Source of the DNA: Sphingobium sp.
Lineage (GTDB): Bacteria > Pseudomonadota > Alphaproteobacteria > Sphingomonadales > Sphingomonadaceae
Length of the DNA stretch: 64,000 bases
NCBI GenBank assembly: GCA_035196065.1
Contig: CP136575.1
Coordinates: forward strand, 1,757,444-1,821,443
Direction of reading: 5' to 3'
Below are positions 35,754-47,058 of the stretch, in pieces. The number at the start of each line of letters is the position of its first letter. The first letter of the stretch is position 1. Position numbers and translations under genes: made by a program. A model generated the notes under the pieces. It was not told where the DNA came from. It was given only the letters and a program-made list of their open reading frames with translations, and did no database searches.

Positions 35754-36634
35754 CCGGGCCGACCGAGCATCGCTTCGCTGCCGCGAACGGGGAATTATGC
35801 TGGTTCGAATGGGGCTATCCCGCTGACCACCGGCCAACCCTGTTGTTACTCCACGCAACGGGCTTCCATGCTCGCTGCTGGGGTGCAACCATTGCCGCGT
35901 TGCCGACCGATTGGCATATCATAGCGCTCGACCTGCGGGGCCATGGCCGCAGCTATCGCCCGGCCTCGCTGTCGGACTGGCTGGTAACAGCCGACGATGT
36001 TGTCGATTTTGTGCAAGCTAACTGCGCTTCGCCGGTTTTCGCAGTCGGTCACAGCATGGGTGGCTATGTCGCCGCCCGAACTGCGGCGCTTGTCCCAGAA
36101 AATATTGCCGGATTGCTGCTAGTCGATCCGGTAATGATGCCCCGCGAATTTTATGGTGACGTACCGCAAAATCTCGATGGAGAGCTTGCCGACCATCCCG
36201 TCGCGCGTCGCCGCGCCCGCTGGGAGAGCGCAGATCAGATGAACGCGCATTTTTTTGCACGCTCACCTTACGCACAGTGGCGCCCTGATGTGCTCTCCGA
36301 TTATTGCCGTTTCGGTCTGGTTCCTGCGCACGATGGTGACGATTGGGAACTGGCCTGTCCGCCTGCGTTGGAAGCATCGGCCTATATGGGTTCATGGCGC
36401 AACAACCCCTATGACTGGATTGGCGGCATCGCCTGTCCGACCACTATCCTGCGTGCGCGCAATGCCGAACGCCAAGGTCCGATGGATTTTTCGATTAGCC
36501 CGACCGCGCCCGATCTTGCCGCAGCGATTGCCGGTGCAAACGATCTGCACTGGCCTGAAATTTCTCATTTCATCCCAATGGAAGTGCCTGACCGGTTGGC
36601 TGCGCTGATCGCCAGCCTCGCTCAGCCGGGATAG
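35750..36634 (+). CDS. alpha/beta hydrolase
   Basis: 294 residues: [10 protein letters not shown] oxyanion region, the [10 protein letters not shown] segment, nucleophile elbow [14 protein letters not shown] (Ser near 102), and a C-terminal [18 protein letters not shown] with the catalytic His. No signal peptide. The start is TTG overlapping the aspS stop (TTGA), so it is coupled to aspS although no functional link is clear. Its end runs 13 bases into the convergent greB. Confidence 0.88.
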   Translation: MTGPTEHRFAAANGELCWFEWGYPADHRPTLLLLHATGFHARCWGATIAALPTDWHIIALDLRGHGRSYRPASLSDWLVTADDVVDFVQANCASPVFAVGHSMGGYVAARTAALVPENIAGLLLVDPVMMPREFYGDVPQNLDGELADHPVARRRARWESADQMNAHFFARSPYAQWRPDVLSDYCRFGLVPAHDGDDWELACPPALEASAYMGSWRNNPYDWIGGIACPTTILRARNAERQGPMDFSISPTAPDLAAAIAGANDLHWPEISHFIPMEVPDRLAALIASLAQPG

Positions 36635-37104
36635 CGGATCTCGACGATTTCCCATTCCTTTGCCCCGGCAGGCAGCTGAACCGTGCGCAGATCGCCGACA
36701 GAGGCGCCGCGCAAAACGCGAGCAAGCGGCGAATTCCAGCCGATCAGGCCCTGACCAGCGTCCGCCTCATCATCACCCACCAGTGTCACGCTGCGCTGAT
36801 TGTCATCTTCATCAGCGATGGTAACGGTTGCGCCGAAAAACACGCGATTACGGTCAGGCTGCTGGGTGGGGTCAATCACCTTGGCCGCTTTCATCTTGCG
36901 GGAAAGCCGGCCGAGTTCCCGGTCGATGGCGCGCAATTTCTGTCGACCGTAAATATAGTCGCCATTTTCGCTGCGGTCGCCATTGCCCGCGGCCCAGCTG
37001 ACAATCTCGACCACCGCCGGACGTTCGACGGCGAACAGCCGCTCATATTCGGCATGCAGCGCGGCAAAGCCCGCGGGCGTGATGGGATTGGTGCGTTCGG
37101 TCAT
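36622..37104 (-). CDS. greB: transcription elongation factor GreB
   Basis: 160 residues: an N-terminal coiled coil with the acidic tip (GNGDRSENGDYIYGRQKLRAIDREL), then the globular FKBP-like domain (VFFGATVTIADEDDNQRSVTLVGDDEAD, ISWNSPLAR-like IGWNSPLARVL). It enters the secondary channel of RNA polymerase to cut back-tracked RNA. The GreB assignment rests on the YIYGRQKLR segment. It is convergent with, and overlaps, the hydrolase gene. Confidence 0.92.
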   Translation of the reverse strand: MTERTNPITPAGFAALHAEYERLFAVERPAVVEIVSWAAGNGDRSENGDYIYGRQKLRAIDRELGRLSRKMKAAKVIDPTQQPDRNRVFFGATVTIADEDDNQRSVTLVGDDEADAGQGLIGWNSPLARVLRGASVGDLRTVQLPAGAKEWEIVEIRYPG

Positions 37105-37118
37105 GCGCTGGCCGCGTA

Positions 37119-39122
37119 TCAGGTTGCGGGGCGCCGTCCCAGATAATTACTAAGCGGGGTTGCCGTGCGATAGCGCGCCTTGTCCGGATTGAGATGTTCA
37201 TACATTACCGCATTCTCCAAAACGCGCTGGACATAGTTGCGCGTTTCGAAAATCGGGATCTGCTCGATCCAGTCGAGGATGTCGATATTGCCGGTTCGCG
37301 GATCGCCATTGCGGGCCAGCCATTTGTTCACATTGCCCGGCCCAGCGTTATAGGCTGCGACGGCGAGCGGATAACTGCCCTCATAATAGCGCAGCATCCG
37401 CTGAAAGTAAGTCGAACCCAGCTGGATGTTATAGGTGATGTCGCTGTTTAGCGCTTCGGGCCGATAGGCTAGGGCAATTTTGCCCGACGTTTCACGTGCG
37501 GTGCCGGGCATCAACTGCATTAGGCCGCGCGCGCCGGCATGGCTGACCGCGTTGCGGTCAAACTGGCTTTCCTGCCGCGCGATGGCGTGGATGAAGGTCC
37601 AATTGTCTGAATGATCCGGTGGTACATCAACCATGGGATAGCCCAGGCGGATCAATCCGCTATGCCCCTCAATCCGCGCGCTGCGTGCTGCAATCACGGC
37701 AAGGTCCGGGCGACCGATCATATTGGACCAGGCAAAAAGCTGCTGGAAATCGCCTTCGCTGCGCGCAGAATTGGAAAGTGCGCGCATGAAACTGTTTGAA
37801 TCGCGCCATCCGGGGAAAGATGAGGACATGCGAGCCGCGATATAGGTCGTTGGCACGGCATTGGCGGCAAGTTGTGGCAATGCGGGTGCGGCAGGAACTG
37901 GCGGCAGGGGTTTGTCCAATGCTTCCAGGGCGAGTTGCCCATGGAAGAAATCGTAAAAACGGGCAGCATCGTTCCAATATTGCTGCGCCATTGCCATGTT
38001 GCCGGCCTTTTTGGAGGCGCGGCCCGCCCAATACATGCCCTTTGCGCGGGTCTGCGGGCTGCGGGCGCCGGCGGTATAAGCCTTGAACATTGAAACCGCA
38101 TCATTGGGGCGGTTCAGCTTGTAATAAGCCAGTTCGCCGGCCAGCCATGCGACGCTGGTATAAGTGTCGCGGGTTGCAAGATCGAGACGGGTGATATCCG
38201 TGCCTGCAGGAAAGACGTCGCTCAATTTCGACGCAATCCGATAGGCAAGTTCGGGCTGACCTTCGGCTTCTGCCGCCTCGGCATTGGTCAAAAGCATACG
38301 CAGCCAATCGCGCGCGACATGCGGTGGTGCCGACAGCGGCGGTCGGCTGGCGAGCAATTCGCGCGCTGCGAGCGGATTGCCGCCGGCCCGCAGCGCGGCA
38401 ACGCGCTCCATCACTAGCCCGGCATCGGTCAGCGCGACATTGCCAGCGGCAGCAAATTTGTCTGCTGCGTCGGGCGCCTTGAGCTCAAAGGCAAGCTGTA
38501 CCTCGAGCACCGAACGGCGCTCTGTCGATATATAAGGCATCCAGCGCTGTGCTGCGCGGATGGCATTCGACCAGAGCAACCGGCTCACCCTTGCATCATG
38601 ATCAGCGGGCGTCAATCGGCCAGCCATAAGCTGAAAAATGCGGTTTTCATCTTCATCGGTCAGCGTGCCTTCGCGCCATGCACGGCGGCCCCAATTTTCT
38701 GCACGCGCCCGATCACCGGTGGCGGCTAGGGCGATCGCATATTTCGCACGCCCGCCATTGGTCACAGGTTCAAGCCGGTCGAAATAGGCGACGGCCTGGT
38801 TTGGGGAATAGCTTTGCAGGTTGATTGCCTGCTCGGCATTTTTGCGCATTTCGTCAGTGTTCGGCCAGTCGGGATAGGCCATCAGGAAGGATGCATAGTC
38901 AGAGAAGCTGTAATTGCCTGACTGACTGAGCATTCGCCAGCGCTGCAATGCCGCCGAAACGGTACCGCCACTCGGGTCGGCATTGGCCAAGGCGCTTTGT
39001 TCGCCCGCCTCTCCGGTGCCCGCGCGCCAGATTATCTCCTGTTTTTCAGGGGTGGTCGAAGAGGCAGTAGCTGGAATTGCCAACAACGAAGCGGAAATCA
39101 GGTGCTTTACCATGCGCGACAT
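37119..39122 (-). CDS. slt: soluble lytic murein transglycosylase
   Basis: 667 residues: signal peptide (ending near ATAS, residue 21), a long helical superhelix of repeats, then the SLT catalytic domain with Glu in AIARQESQFDRNAVSHAGARGL, MQLMPGTARETS and VAAYNAGPGNVNKWLARNGDP. It cleaves glycan strands in the periplasm. It is upstream of greB by about 14 bases and divergent from dapA. AAGGAG lies 12 bases before the ATG. Confidence 0.93.
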   Translation of the reverse strand: MSRMVKHLISASLLAIPATASSTTPEKQEIIWRAGTGEAGEQSALANADPSGGTVSAALQRWRMLSQSGNYSFSDYASFLMAYPDWPNTDEMRKNAEQAINLQSYSPNQAVAYFDRLEPVTNGGRAKYAIALAATGDRARAENWGRRAWREGTLTDEDENRIFQLMAGRLTPADHDARVSRLLWSNAIRAAQRWMPYISTERRSVLEVQLAFELKAPDAADKFAAAGNVALTDAGLVMERVAALRAGGNPLAARELLASRPPLSAPPHVARDWLRMLLTNAEAAEAEGQPELAYRIASKLSDVFPAGTDITRLDLATRDTYTSVAWLAGELAYYKLNRPNDAVSMFKAYTAGARSPQTRAKGMYWAGRASKKAGNMAMAQQYWNDAARFYDFFHGQLALEALDKPLPPVPAAPALPQLAANAVPTTYIAARMSSSFPGWRDSNSFMRALSNSARSEGDFQQLFAWSNMIGRPDLAVIAARSARIEGHSGLIRLGYPMVDVPPDHSDNWTFIHAIARQESQFDRNAVSHAGARGLMQLMPGTARETSGKIALAYRPEALNSDITYNIQLGSTYFQRMLRYYEGSYPLAVAAYNAGPGNVNKWLARNGDPRTGNIDILDWIEQIPIFETRNYVQRVLENAVMYEHLNPDKARYRTATPLSNYLGRRPAT

Positions 39123-39211
39123 ATTAAGGGCTCACTCCTTGTCGGTAGATGAACCAAACACCCCCGTTGGCTCTATCGACATATGTGTGACCATTTATTG
39201 AGGCGATTTCC

Positions 39212-40087
39212 ATGTTTTCGGGCTCGATTCCGGCTCTGGTGACTCCTTTTTGCGACGGAGCGTTTTCCGAGTCGCATTTTCGCGCGTTGGTCGATTGGCA
39301 AATTGCCGAAGGATCAAGCGCGCTCGTGCCATGTGGCACGACCGGTGAAGCACCGACGCTGTCATATGACGAGCATTATCGCGTCATCGCGCTGTGCATC
39401 GAACAGGCTGCGGGCAGGGTGCCGGTGATCGCCGGATGCGGATCGAACGATACAGCAACGGCGGTTCGGCATATGGCGTTTGCCAAGGCAGAGGGTGCGG
39501 CCGCAGCCTTGGTGGTGGCACCCTATTACAACCGGCCAAGCCAGGAAGGCATCTACGCCCACTTTGCCCATTTGGCAGAGAAAAGCGACCTGCCGATCAT
39601 CGTCTATAATGTTCCGGCGCGCACGGTGACCGACATTCAGCCGGCAACGCTGGCTAGGCTGTCGGAAATCCCTTCGATTGTGGGGGTGAAGGACGCTAGC
39701 GGGCAGGTTGCGCGGGTGGGCGAGCATCGCCTGGGCTGTGGTGCCGATTTCAACCAGTTGTGCGGAAATGATGATATGGCGCTGGCATTCAACGCGGCCG
39801 GCGGATCGGGATGTATTTCCGTGACTGCCAATGTGGCCCCCCGGTTGTGCGCCGAATTCCAGGCGGCAACATTGGCTGGGGATCTCGGCAAAGCGCGTGA
39901 ATTGAACGAGCGGTTGCTCCCGTTGCACGGTGCGCTGTTTACCGATGCCTCGCCTGGACCTGTAAAATATGCAATGTCACGCGTCATTAACGGCTTCCCC
40001 GAGGAGGTTCGTTTGCCGCTGGTTCGTGCCTCGGCCGCCAGCCGAAGTGCGGTGGATGCCGCGCTGGAGATTGCAGGATTGATTTGA
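39212..40087 (+). CDS. dapA: 4-hydroxy-tetrahydrodipicolinate synthase
   Basis: 291 residues, the TIM-barrel DapA of lysine and peptidoglycan synthesis. It shows [45 protein letters not shown] with the catalytic Tyr and the Schiff-base Lys in VGVKDASG. Its stop shares a base with the smpB start (TGATG). The dapA-smpB order is common in alphaproteobacteria. Confidence 0.98.
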   Translation: MFSGSIPALVTPFCDGAFSESHFRALVDWQIAEGSSALVPCGTTGEAPTLSYDEHYRVIALCIEQAAGRVPVIAGCGSNDTATAVRHMAFAKAEGAAAALVVAPYYNRPSQEGIYAHFAHLAEKSDLPIIVYNVPARTVTDIQPATLARLSEIPSIVGVKDASGQVARVGEHRLGCGADFNQLCGNDDMALAFNAAGGSGCISVTANVAPRLCAEFQAATLAGDLGKARELNERLLPLHGALFTDASPGPVKYAMSRVINGFPEEVRLPLVRASAASRSAVDAALEIAGLI

Positions 40088-40572
40088 TGGCCCGCCCGAA
40101 GCCGGAAGCATTCAACAAGGTCAAAACCGTCGCCGAGAACCGGCGCGCGCGCTATGATTATCATATTGAGGACAAGTATGAAGCGGGGATTGCGCTGACC
40201 GGAACCGAGGTCAAATCCTTGCGCTTTGGCGAAGGGTCGATTGCCGAAAGCTATGCCGAGGTAAAGGACGGGATGGAAATATGGCTGATCAATGCCAATA
40301 TCCCCGAGTTCAGCCATGGAAACCGTTTCAACCACGAACCCAAGCGCCCACGTAAATTGCTCCTTAATGCTCGCGAGATATCAAAGCTGCATGGAGCGGT
40401 GGCGCGTCAAGGGATGACGCTTGTGCCGCTGTCGATTTATTTCAATGCGCGCGGCCGGGCGAAGGTCGAGCTTGCCCTCGCAAAAGGCAAGAAAGCCCCC
40501 GATAAGCGGGCAACCGAGAAGGAACGCGATTGGAAGCGCGAGCAGGGACGATTGATGAGGGAACGCGGATGA
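40087..40572 (+). CDS. smpB: SsrA-binding protein
   Basis: 161 residues: [22 protein letters not shown], then [20 protein letters not shown], and the C-terminal basic tail [22 protein letters not shown] that is read by the empty ribosomal A site. It delivers the tmRNA at 15838-16174 to stalled ribosomes. The ATG at 40087 shares a base with the dapA stop and its own stop overlaps the next gene by ATGA. Confidence 0.97.
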   Translation: MARPKPEAFNKVKTVAENRRARYDYHIEDKYEAGIALTGTEVKSLRFGEGSIAESYAEVKDGMEIWLINANIPEFSHGNRFNHEPKRPRKLLLNAREISKLHGAVARQGMTLVPLSIYFNARGRAKVELALAKGKKAPDKRATEKERDWKREQGRLMRERG

Positions 40573-41135
40573 GCAAGTTCGCGCGTTGGGTTCATGAACA
40601 GGCCCCCACTCGAGACAGTTTCGAGCGGAGCCGTTTCCTGCGTCCCTTTGCCCATCGGGTTTTCCATCCGGCGCTATGGCGCTTTACCCGCCGTTCGGTG
40701 CCGCGTGGCGTTGCCTTGGGACTACTCGTCGGCATTTTTCTCCTGATTCCGGGGGTACAAATCGCCGGCGTCGCATTGCTGGCACTGCCGTGCCGGGCGA
40801 ATATCCCCATCGGTGCGGCGATGACTTTCCTGTCAATGCCTGCGACGACGCCATTCATTCTGGCAGCGTCGGTTTATGTTGGTGAATCGGTGCTCCGCCT
40901 CAGTGGTGGATCAGAACGGATCTACGAATTGATCCAAACGGGTGCATCGCTTTCCCAATGGCTCGATTTCATCTGGACCGAGGCGCCCATGGCGATGGTG
41001 CAGGGGCTTGCGGGGCTGGCGATTATCTCAATCATTGCCGCAGCGATCGGCTATGTGATTGCCGCTGGGGTGTGGCGCTTGCGGATTACCCGCAAATGGC
41101 GTCGCCGGTCGAAATCACATGCAATTGGTGGATAA
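40569..41135 (+). CDS. DUF2062 membrane protein
   Basis: 188 residues: [26 protein letters not shown] is the DUF2062 signature, with two or three membrane segments (about 45-65, 68-90 and 135-165) and [16 protein letters not shown]. The DUF2062 family is of unknown function. Coupled to smpB by ATGA, so part of the dapA-smpB run. The frame opens upstream, but the ATG in the overlap is the natural start. Confidence 0.82.
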   Translation: MSKFARWVHEQAPTRDSFERSRFLRPFAHRVFHPALWRFTRRSVPRGVALGLLVGIFLLIPGVQIAGVALLALPCRANIPIGAAMTFLSMPATTPFILAASVYVGESVLRLSGGSERIYELIQTGASLSQWLDFIWTEAPMAMVQGLAGLAIISIIAAAIGYVIAAGVWRLRITRKWRRRSKSHAIGG

Positions 41136-41220
41136 GGGCTGATCCGCCGCAGCGGAGGCACTACAATCTCCCCATCAGGGATTCGCGCGCTTTGCGATCC
41201 ATATTCTGGGGAGAATATTC

Positions 41221-43266
41221 ATGACGTTCCGTAAATTGGCGCTGGCAGTTGCAGGCGTTTCGCTGGCTGCGCTGGCCGCAGCCGCGCCCGCATGGGCTGA
41301 AGACAAGCCTGCAGCAGAGCAGAAGGCCGGGCCGCAGCTCGGCTCGTTCGGTTTTGACGCCGCCGGAATGGACAAAACGGTCGAACCGGGCGACGATTTT
41401 TATGCCTTTGCCAATGGCGAATGGGCAAAGCGCACCGAAATCCCTGCCGACAAATCCAATTATGGCATGTTCACCGCGCTTGACGACCTGTCAAAGGATC
41501 GCGTGGCCGAACTGCTCAAGGCCGAGTCCGCTAAAACCGGCAACAAGGCCGGCGATGTTTATGCGAGCTATATGGACGAGGCTCGCGTCGAAAAATTGGG
41601 GCTGAAACCGATCACGCCATGGTTAAAGCGTGTGCGCGCGGTGAAGAGTCATGCCGATTTTGCGAAACTGATGCCGGTTGCTGCACGCAATGGCGTGGGG
41701 GCGCTGTTTGGTGGCTATGTCGGGCAGGACGACAAAAATCCTGACGTTTACATCTTCCAGATTTTTCAAGGTGGCACCGGGCTGCCGGATCGCGATATGT
41801 ATCTGGTCGGCAACGCGAAATTTGAAGCGATCCGCACTGCCTATCGCAAATTCCTTGCCGATATGCTGACCCATGCCGGTGAAAAGGATGCTGCTGCGCG
41901 CGCAGACGCGATTTTCACAATGGAGAAAAAAATCGCGGAAGTTCAATGGACTCGCGAAGATAGTTCCGACGCGACCAAAACCTATAACAAGATGAGCATT
42001 GCGCAGTTGGACGCGATCACACCCGGCCTGAAAATGTCGCCGATCCTGAAGGCATTGAGCCCGAAGATTGACGAGGTGATCGTCGGCCAACCGAGCGCGA
42101 TCACTGCGACCGCAAAGATTTTCAGCAGCACCGATGTCGGCGTCTTCAAGGATCAGATGATTGTCGGCAGCCTTGCCGGCTATGCCGATGTTCTGCCCAA
42201 TGCAGTGGCCGACACCGCTTTTGCCTTTTACGGCACCACTCTTTCGGGGACCCCCAAGCGTCAGGAACGCTGGAAACGCGCTGTCGATTTCACGCAAGGT
42301 GCGGTTGGTGAGGAAGTCGGCCGTTTATACGCCGCCCGCTTTTTTCCGCCTGAAACCAAAGCCGCGATGAACCAGTTGGTTGAAAATGTGAAAGCGGCAC
42401 TGGGGCGACGAATCGAAAAGCTGGAATGGATGCAGCCCGAAACGAAAATGCGGGCAAAAGCCAAGCTTGCCAATTTCACCACGAAAATTGGCTATCCTGA
42501 CAAGTGGAAGGATTATTCCGACCTGAAAATTGTTCGCGGTGACCTGTTCGGAAACCAGTTGCGCGCGAACAACTGGTCGTTTGCTGACAATATTAGCCGC
42601 CTCGGCGGTCCAATCCGTCGCTGGGAATGGGGCATGCTGCCGCAGACGGTGAATGCCTATGCCAATTTCGGCATGAACGAGATCGTATTTCCAGCCGCAA
42701 TCCTGCAGCCGCCCTTTTTCGATCCCAAGGCCGACGCCGCCGTCAATTATGGCGGTATCGGCGCGGTGATCGGGCATGAGATCAGTCATCATTTTGACGA
42801 TCAGGGGGCAAAGTATGACGAAAACGGACGCCTGGCGGACTGGTGGACAGAAAGCGACGTCGCCGCGTTCAAAAAGGCGAGTGAGGCGCTGGTTAAACAA
42901 TATGACGGCTATGAAGTATTGCCCGGCGCCTTTGTGAAAGGTGAATTCACGCTTGGCGAAAATATTGGCGATCTGGCTGGCCTGACCATCGCCTATGATG
43001 CCTATCACGCATCGCTGGGTGGCAATGAGGCGCCGGTGATCGACGGTTTTACCGGTGACCAGCGCTTTTTCCTTGGCTGGGCACAGGTTTGGAGGCGTAA
43101 TTATCGCGAAGCAAATTTGCGTAACCGTCTGATTACCGATCCGCACAGCCCCTCGATTCAGCGTGCTTGGGTGATGCGCAACCTTGACAAATGGTATGAG
43201 GCGTTCCAGCCCAAAGAGGACGACAAGATGTACCTCAAGCCTGAGGATCGCGTCTGCATCTGGTAA
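41221..43266 (+). CDS. M13 family metallopeptidase (neprilysin-like), exported
   Basis: 681 residues: signal peptide (cleavage near AWAEDK, residue 25), an N-terminal domain with GDDFYAFANGEWAK, and a C-terminal gluzincin domain with HEISH (VIGHEISHHFDDQGAKYDENG), the downstream NAYANFGMNEIVFPAAILQPPFF substrate strand and third ligand in GENIGDLAGL. Ends in the family's RVCIW. A periplasmic oligopeptidase. GGGGAGAA is close before the ATG. Confidence 0.95.
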   Translation: MTFRKLALAVAGVSLAALAAAAPAWAEDKPAAEQKAGPQLGSFGFDAAGMDKTVEPGDDFYAFANGEWAKRTEIPADKSNYGMFTALDDLSKDRVAELLKAESAKTGNKAGDVYASYMDEARVEKLGLKPITPWLKRVRAVKSHADFAKLMPVAARNGVGALFGGYVGQDDKNPDVYIFQIFQGGTGLPDRDMYLVGNAKFEAIRTAYRKFLADMLTHAGEKDAAARADAIFTMEKKIAEVQWTREDSSDATKTYNKMSIAQLDAITPGLKMSPILKALSPKIDEVIVGQPSAITATAKIFSSTDVGVFKDQMIVGSLAGYADVLPNAVADTAFAFYGTTLSGTPKRQERWKRAVDFTQGAVGEEVGRLYAARFFPPETKAAMNQLVENVKAALGRRIEKLEWMQPETKMRAKAKLANFTTKIGYPDKWKDYSDLKIVRGDLFGNQLRANNWSFADNISRLGGPIRRWEWGMLPQTVNAYANFGMNEIVFPAAILQPPFFDPKADAAVNYGGIGAVIGHEISHHFDDQGAKYDENGRLADWWTESDVAAFKKASEALVKQYDGYEVLPGAFVKGEFTLGENIGDLAGLTIAYDAYHASLGGNEAPVIDGFTGDQRFFLGWAQVWRRNYREANLRNRLITDPHSPSIQRAWVMRNLDKWYEAFQPKEDDKMYLKPEDRVCIW

Positions 43267-43282
43267 TATTTAGGGACAAGCT

Positions 43283-45700
43283 TTGGCTGGCAGCCTTTCA
43301 TCCTCGATCACCGCAATTTTCGGCCAAGAGGATGGCAAGGTTGCTGGTGAAAAGCGGCTGGCCGCGCTTGGCATAGGCGCGGCACTGGCCGTGTCATTGC
43401 TGCTTGTCCGGTTGGCGAGCAACGATTGGCAGGTCGTCGGTATTGCCGCGGCAACGTTCACCCTTTTGGGCGCCATCCTTTTTCTGACGCGCACACGTGG
43501 CGAAGGCACGCCGATTGCAGGCGATCGCTTGCCGCCCGACTGGTCGGTAACATTCGCGGCGATTGAATATGACAAGGCAGCCGTCGCGATTTGCGACCGG
43601 GCAGGGCGGTTACTGTGCGCCAACAGTCGGTTTGAGCTGTGGTTTGAAGGGCTTCGTGCGCCCCCCGATCTCGGACTTAATTCCGCTGCTCAGGCGCAGT
43701 TGATGGATGCCGGGCGCTGCGCATGGCGCGATGGTTCCGCTTCGATCGGCAGCCTTTTTAAACGCGATTCCGAATACCATGTCGAAGTACGCAGGGCGGG
43801 CGCGGGCGATGAATATCTTGTCTGGCGATTTAGCCCGGCCGAAGCGGTGACTGCCGAATCGCAAGCGAGCAGTTTTGTCGGCGGGCGCGTTGGCCGCGCA
43901 TTGGCGCAGGCTGGAATCATGGCCGTGCTGGTTGGTCCCGAGGGCCGCATTCGTGCCTGTAATCCCGCCTTTGCCATGCGCGCTGGGGGTAGCGAAACGG
44001 CCAATATTGCGAACCGGGAATGTGCGGCCTTCCTGACGGTGGATGAAAAGGGATCCGTGCATTTCAGCCGTGAAGGCAAATTTGCACCACCTGTTCGGTT
44101 GTTGCATGTACCTTTGTCCGAAAATGCGAGCGATGGCCCCGCACTGCTGCTGGTCCTCGATGGCGATGTGCATCCGGGTGGTACGAACAGCCAGCCGCAT
44201 GTCCAGCAGCTCCTGTCCAACTTGCCCCTGGGCCTTGCGCTAGTCGATAGGGACGGGCGTTTCCTTTTTGCCAATGATGCCTTTGCCCGTGTTGCTGGAA
44301 TAGAGCCTGATCGATTGCCGCCTTATCCCGGCGATTTGGTGATTGCCGAGGACAAATCGGCGGTTGCCGATACGATCCGGCGTTATACCCGCGGGCAATC
44401 CATGTCTGGTGACATCGCCGTCAGGCTGAAAGGCGATCCCGACGAGGCGGTTGCGTTGTCGATTGCGGGCGTCCGCGGGCTGGGCGATGCGGCGGTTCTG
44501 CTGGGCCTGAAGGACAATAGCGAGGAAACGAAGCTTAAAAGGCAGGTCGCCCAAGCTACCAAAATGCAGGCGATCGGTCAGCTTGCCGGCGGCGTGGCGC
44601 ATGATTTCAACAATATCCTGACCGCGATCCTCGGATATTGCGATCTGATGCTGCTGCGCCATCCTCCCGGCGACAGCGATTATGATGATATCCAGCAGAT
44701 CAAGAACAACTCGAACCGTGCGGCGAGCCTGACACGGCAATTGCTCGCCTTTTCACGGCAGCAAACATTGCGCCCGCAAGTGCTGCAACTGCCCGATGTA
44801 GTCGCCGAGGTATCCCATCTATTGAAGCGCCTATTGGGCGAAGGCATCAAGTTGGAGGTCGAGCACGGACGGGGCATTGGGCCTGTCCGTGCGGACCCAG
44901 GCCAGCTTGAACAGGTGATCATCAACCTTGGCGTCAACGCCCGCGATGCCATGCAGGCTGCGGGCAAAGGGGGCAGTGTGCTGCGCATCGAAACGCGCGC
45001 GGTTCTGCCCGCAGAGGTGCGCGCGATGCGCAGTGAGATATTGCCGATCGGCGAATATGCTCTGCTGTCGGTGCAAGACAGCGGCGTGGGCATCCCTCGT
45101 GAAAATCTGGCGAAGATATTCGAACCCTTCTTCACGACCAAGGAAGTGGGCAAGGGCACCGGGTTGGGCCTTTCAACCGTTTACGGCATCGTCAAACAAT
45201 CTGGCGGCTTTATCTTTGCCGATTCCGAAGTGGGAACGGGAACCCGCTTCGACGTCTATCTGCCCACAACTGCTGCAGCGGCGCCCGCGCCCGCCCCGGC
45301 TGCCAATCGCGATGATGGGGCAGGCGAGGAGTTGTGGGGCAATGCATCGCTGTTGCTCGTCGAGGATGAGGATATGGTGCGCGCAGTGGCTGAACGTGCG
45401 CTGGTACGGCACGGCTATAGTGTTGAAACGGCGCGTGACGGGGAAGAGGCGCTCGAACTGTTTGCGGCCGGTAAACGCTATGACCTTGTAGTGTCTGACG
45501 TTGTCATGCCCAACATGGATGGGCCCAGCATGGCGCGGCAATTGCGCGCGGAATATGGGGTGATGAAGATCCTCTTCATGTCGGGCTATGCGGAGGAACA
45601 GCTGCGCCAGTCGATCAATCTCGACAATGTGCATTTCCTGCCCAAGCCATTTTCGGTACAGCAGATCGCTGCCGCAGTGCGCGATGCGCTGATAAAATGA
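43283..45700 (+). CDS. cckA: hybrid sensor histidine kinase CckA
   Basis: 805 residues: two membrane segments (about 30-48 and 52-70), PAS-like regions (about 90-200 and 310-410), HisKA with His440 in [18 protein letters not shown], HATPase ([25 protein letters not shown]) and a receiver with Asp739 in [11 protein letters not shown] and LPKPFS. CckA phosphorylates ChpT and so CtrA and CpdR in the alphaproteobacterial cell cycle. The start is TTG with AGGGA about 8 bases upstream. It begins 16 bases after the M13 gene. Confidence 0.93.
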   Translation: MAGSLSSSITAIFGQEDGKVAGEKRLAALGIGAALAVSLLLVRLASNDWQVVGIAAATFTLLGAILFLTRTRGEGTPIAGDRLPPDWSVTFAAIEYDKAAVAICDRAGRLLCANSRFELWFEGLRAPPDLGLNSAAQAQLMDAGRCAWRDGSASIGSLFKRDSEYHVEVRRAGAGDEYLVWRFSPAEAVTAESQASSFVGGRVGRALAQAGIMAVLVGPEGRIRACNPAFAMRAGGSETANIANRECAAFLTVDEKGSVHFSREGKFAPPVRLLHVPLSENASDGPALLLVLDGDVHPGGTNSQPHVQQLLSNLPLGLALVDRDGRFLFANDAFARVAGIEPDRLPPYPGDLVIAEDKSAVADTIRRYTRGQSMSGDIAVRLKGDPDEAVALSIAGVRGLGDAAVLLGLKDNSEETKLKRQVAQATKMQAIGQLAGGVAHDFNNILTAILGYCDLMLLRHPPGDSDYDDIQQIKNNSNRAASLTRQLLAFSRQQTLRPQVLQLPDVVAEVSHLLKRLLGEGIKLEVEHGRGIGPVRADPGQLEQVIINLGVNARDAMQAAGKGGSVLRIETRAVLPAEVRAMRSEILPIGEYALLSVQDSGVGIPRENLAKIFEPFFTTKEVGKGTGLGLSTVYGIVKQSGGFIFADSEVGTGTRFDVYLPTTAAAAPAPAPAANRDDGAGEELWGNASLLLVEDEDMVRAVAERALVRHGYSVETARDGEEALELFAAGKRYDLVVSDVVMPNMDGPSMARQLRAEYGVMKILFMSGYAEEQLRQSINLDNVHFLPKPFSVQQIAAAVRDALIK

Positions 45701-45731
45701 AGTCACTGTAATTAAAGGTTTAAATTTTATT

Positions 45732-45746
45732 GTTCCACTCTTGTTC
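45732..45746 (+). promoter_or_regulatory. SOS (LexA) box, distal
   Basis: GTTC-N7-GTTC with N7 = CACTCTT, the alphaproteobacterial LexA operator form. It lies 93 bases before recA. Confidence 0.82.
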
Positions 45747-45776
45747 TAAAAGAACAAAGGCGATACATATGATCAT

Positions 45777-45791
45777 GTTCTGATAATGTTC
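45777..45791 (+). promoter_or_regulatory. SOS (LexA) box, proximal
   Basis: GTTC-N7-GTTC with N7 = TGATAAT, 48 bases before the recA ATG, so it probably overlaps or lies near the start of transcription. The spacing to the distal box is 45 bases. Confidence 0.85.
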
Positions 45792-45839
45792 TGGTGGTGG
45801 ACAATCGGAAACATGGCACGCTGACTAAGGAGTGGAACA

Positions 45840-46934
45840 ATGGCGGCAAGTCTCAAGGTCATTAATGGGGATCAGGCAAAGAATATGAACAACGCAGAAC
45901 GTGAACGCGCGCTCGAAGCAGCGCTGGCGCAGATTGACCGTGCATTTGGCAAGGGGTCGGCGATGAAGCTGGGCAGCCGAGAGGCGGTTCAGATGGAAGC
46001 AATTTCGACGGGGTCGTTGGGTCTTGATATCGCGCTTGGTATTGGCGGCCTTCCCAAGGGACGTGTTGTCGAAATTTTTGGCCCGGAAAGCTCGGGCAAG
46101 ACGACATTGACGCTGCATGCCATTGCCGAAGCGCAAAAGGCAGGCGGTACGGCGGCCTTTATCGATGCCGAACATGCGCTCGATCCGGTTTATGCTAAGA
46201 AGCTGGGTGTCGACATCGATAATCTGATCGTCTCACAGCCTGATACAGGCGAACAAGCGCTGGAGATCGCTGACACACTGGTGCGTTCTAACGCGGTCGA
46301 CATTCTTGTGATCGACTCGGTCGCTGCACTGGTGCCGCGCGCGGAAATCGAAGGCGAAATGGGCGACAGCCATGTCGGCCTGCAAGCCCGCCTGATGAGC
46401 CAGGCGTTGCGCAAGATTACCGGATCGATCAGCCGTTCGAATTGCCTTGTTATCTTCATCAACCAGATCCGCATGAAGATCGGCGTGATGTACGGTTCGC
46501 CTGAAACCACGACCGGTGGCAATGCGCTCAAATTCTATGCCTCGGTACGTCTCGACATTCGCCGCACCGGCCAGATCAAGGATCGTGAGGATATTGTCGG
46601 CAATGCAACCCGCGTGAAGGTGGTGAAGAACAAGGTCGCACCGCCGTTCAAGCAGGTCGAATTCGATATCATGTATGGCGAGGGCATTTCGAAGACCGGC
46701 GAGCTTCTTGATATCGGCGTCAAGGCAGGCCTTGTCGAAAAATCCGGCGCTTGGTTCAGCTATGACTCGATTCGGATTGGTCAGGGCCGTGAGAATGCCA
46801 AGACCTGGCTGCGCGAAAACCCCGATCATGCTGCCCGGTTGGAAGCCGCAATCCGCGGTAAAACTGCCGAGGTGGCCGAAGAAATGATGGTGGGATCGGA
46901 TGCAGGCGACGATGCCGACGACGCCGAAGGTTAA
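45840..46934 (+). CDS. recA: recombinase RecA
   Basis: 364 residues: Walker [10 protein letters not shown] at 81-89, Walker [57 protein letters not shown] and an acidic tail ([12 protein letters not shown]). It pairs homologous DNA and triggers LexA self-cleavage. AAGGAGTGGAACA precedes the ATG. Two LexA boxes lie upstream and a GC-rich terminator follows. Confidence 0.98.
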   Translation: MAASLKVINGDQAKNMNNAERERALEAALAQIDRAFGKGSAMKLGSREAVQMEAISTGSLGLDIALGIGGLPKGRVVEIFGPESSGKTTLTLHAIAEAQKAGGTAAFIDAEHALDPVYAKKLGVDIDNLIVSQPDTGEQALEIADTLVRSNAVDILVIDSVAALVPRAEIEGEMGDSHVGLQARLMSQALRKITGSISRSNCLVIFINQIRMKIGVMYGSPETTTGGNALKFYASVRLDIRRTGQIKDREDIVGNATRVKVVKNKVAPPFKQVEFDIMYGEGISKTGELLDIGVKAGLVEKSGAWFSYDSIRIGQGRENAKTWLRENPDHAARLEAAIRGKTAEVAEEMMVGSDAGDDADDAEG

Positions 46935-46991
46935 ATACCCCTAGGCTCTCTCCCAAGGAGCCGCTTGCGCGCCGCGCCTGATCGGCGCGCC

Positions 46992-47028
46992 GGCCCGCCC
47001 TGGACCACCCCGGGGCGGGCCATTTTAT
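46992..47028 (+). terminator. recA terminator
   Basis: GGCCCGCCC pairs with GGGCGGGCC around a 12-base loop, then TTTTATT. A strong rho-independent form about 57 bases after the recA stop. Confidence 0.88.
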
Positions 47029-47058
47029 TGCGCCTCTGCACTTACCCAGCGTCGGCAC

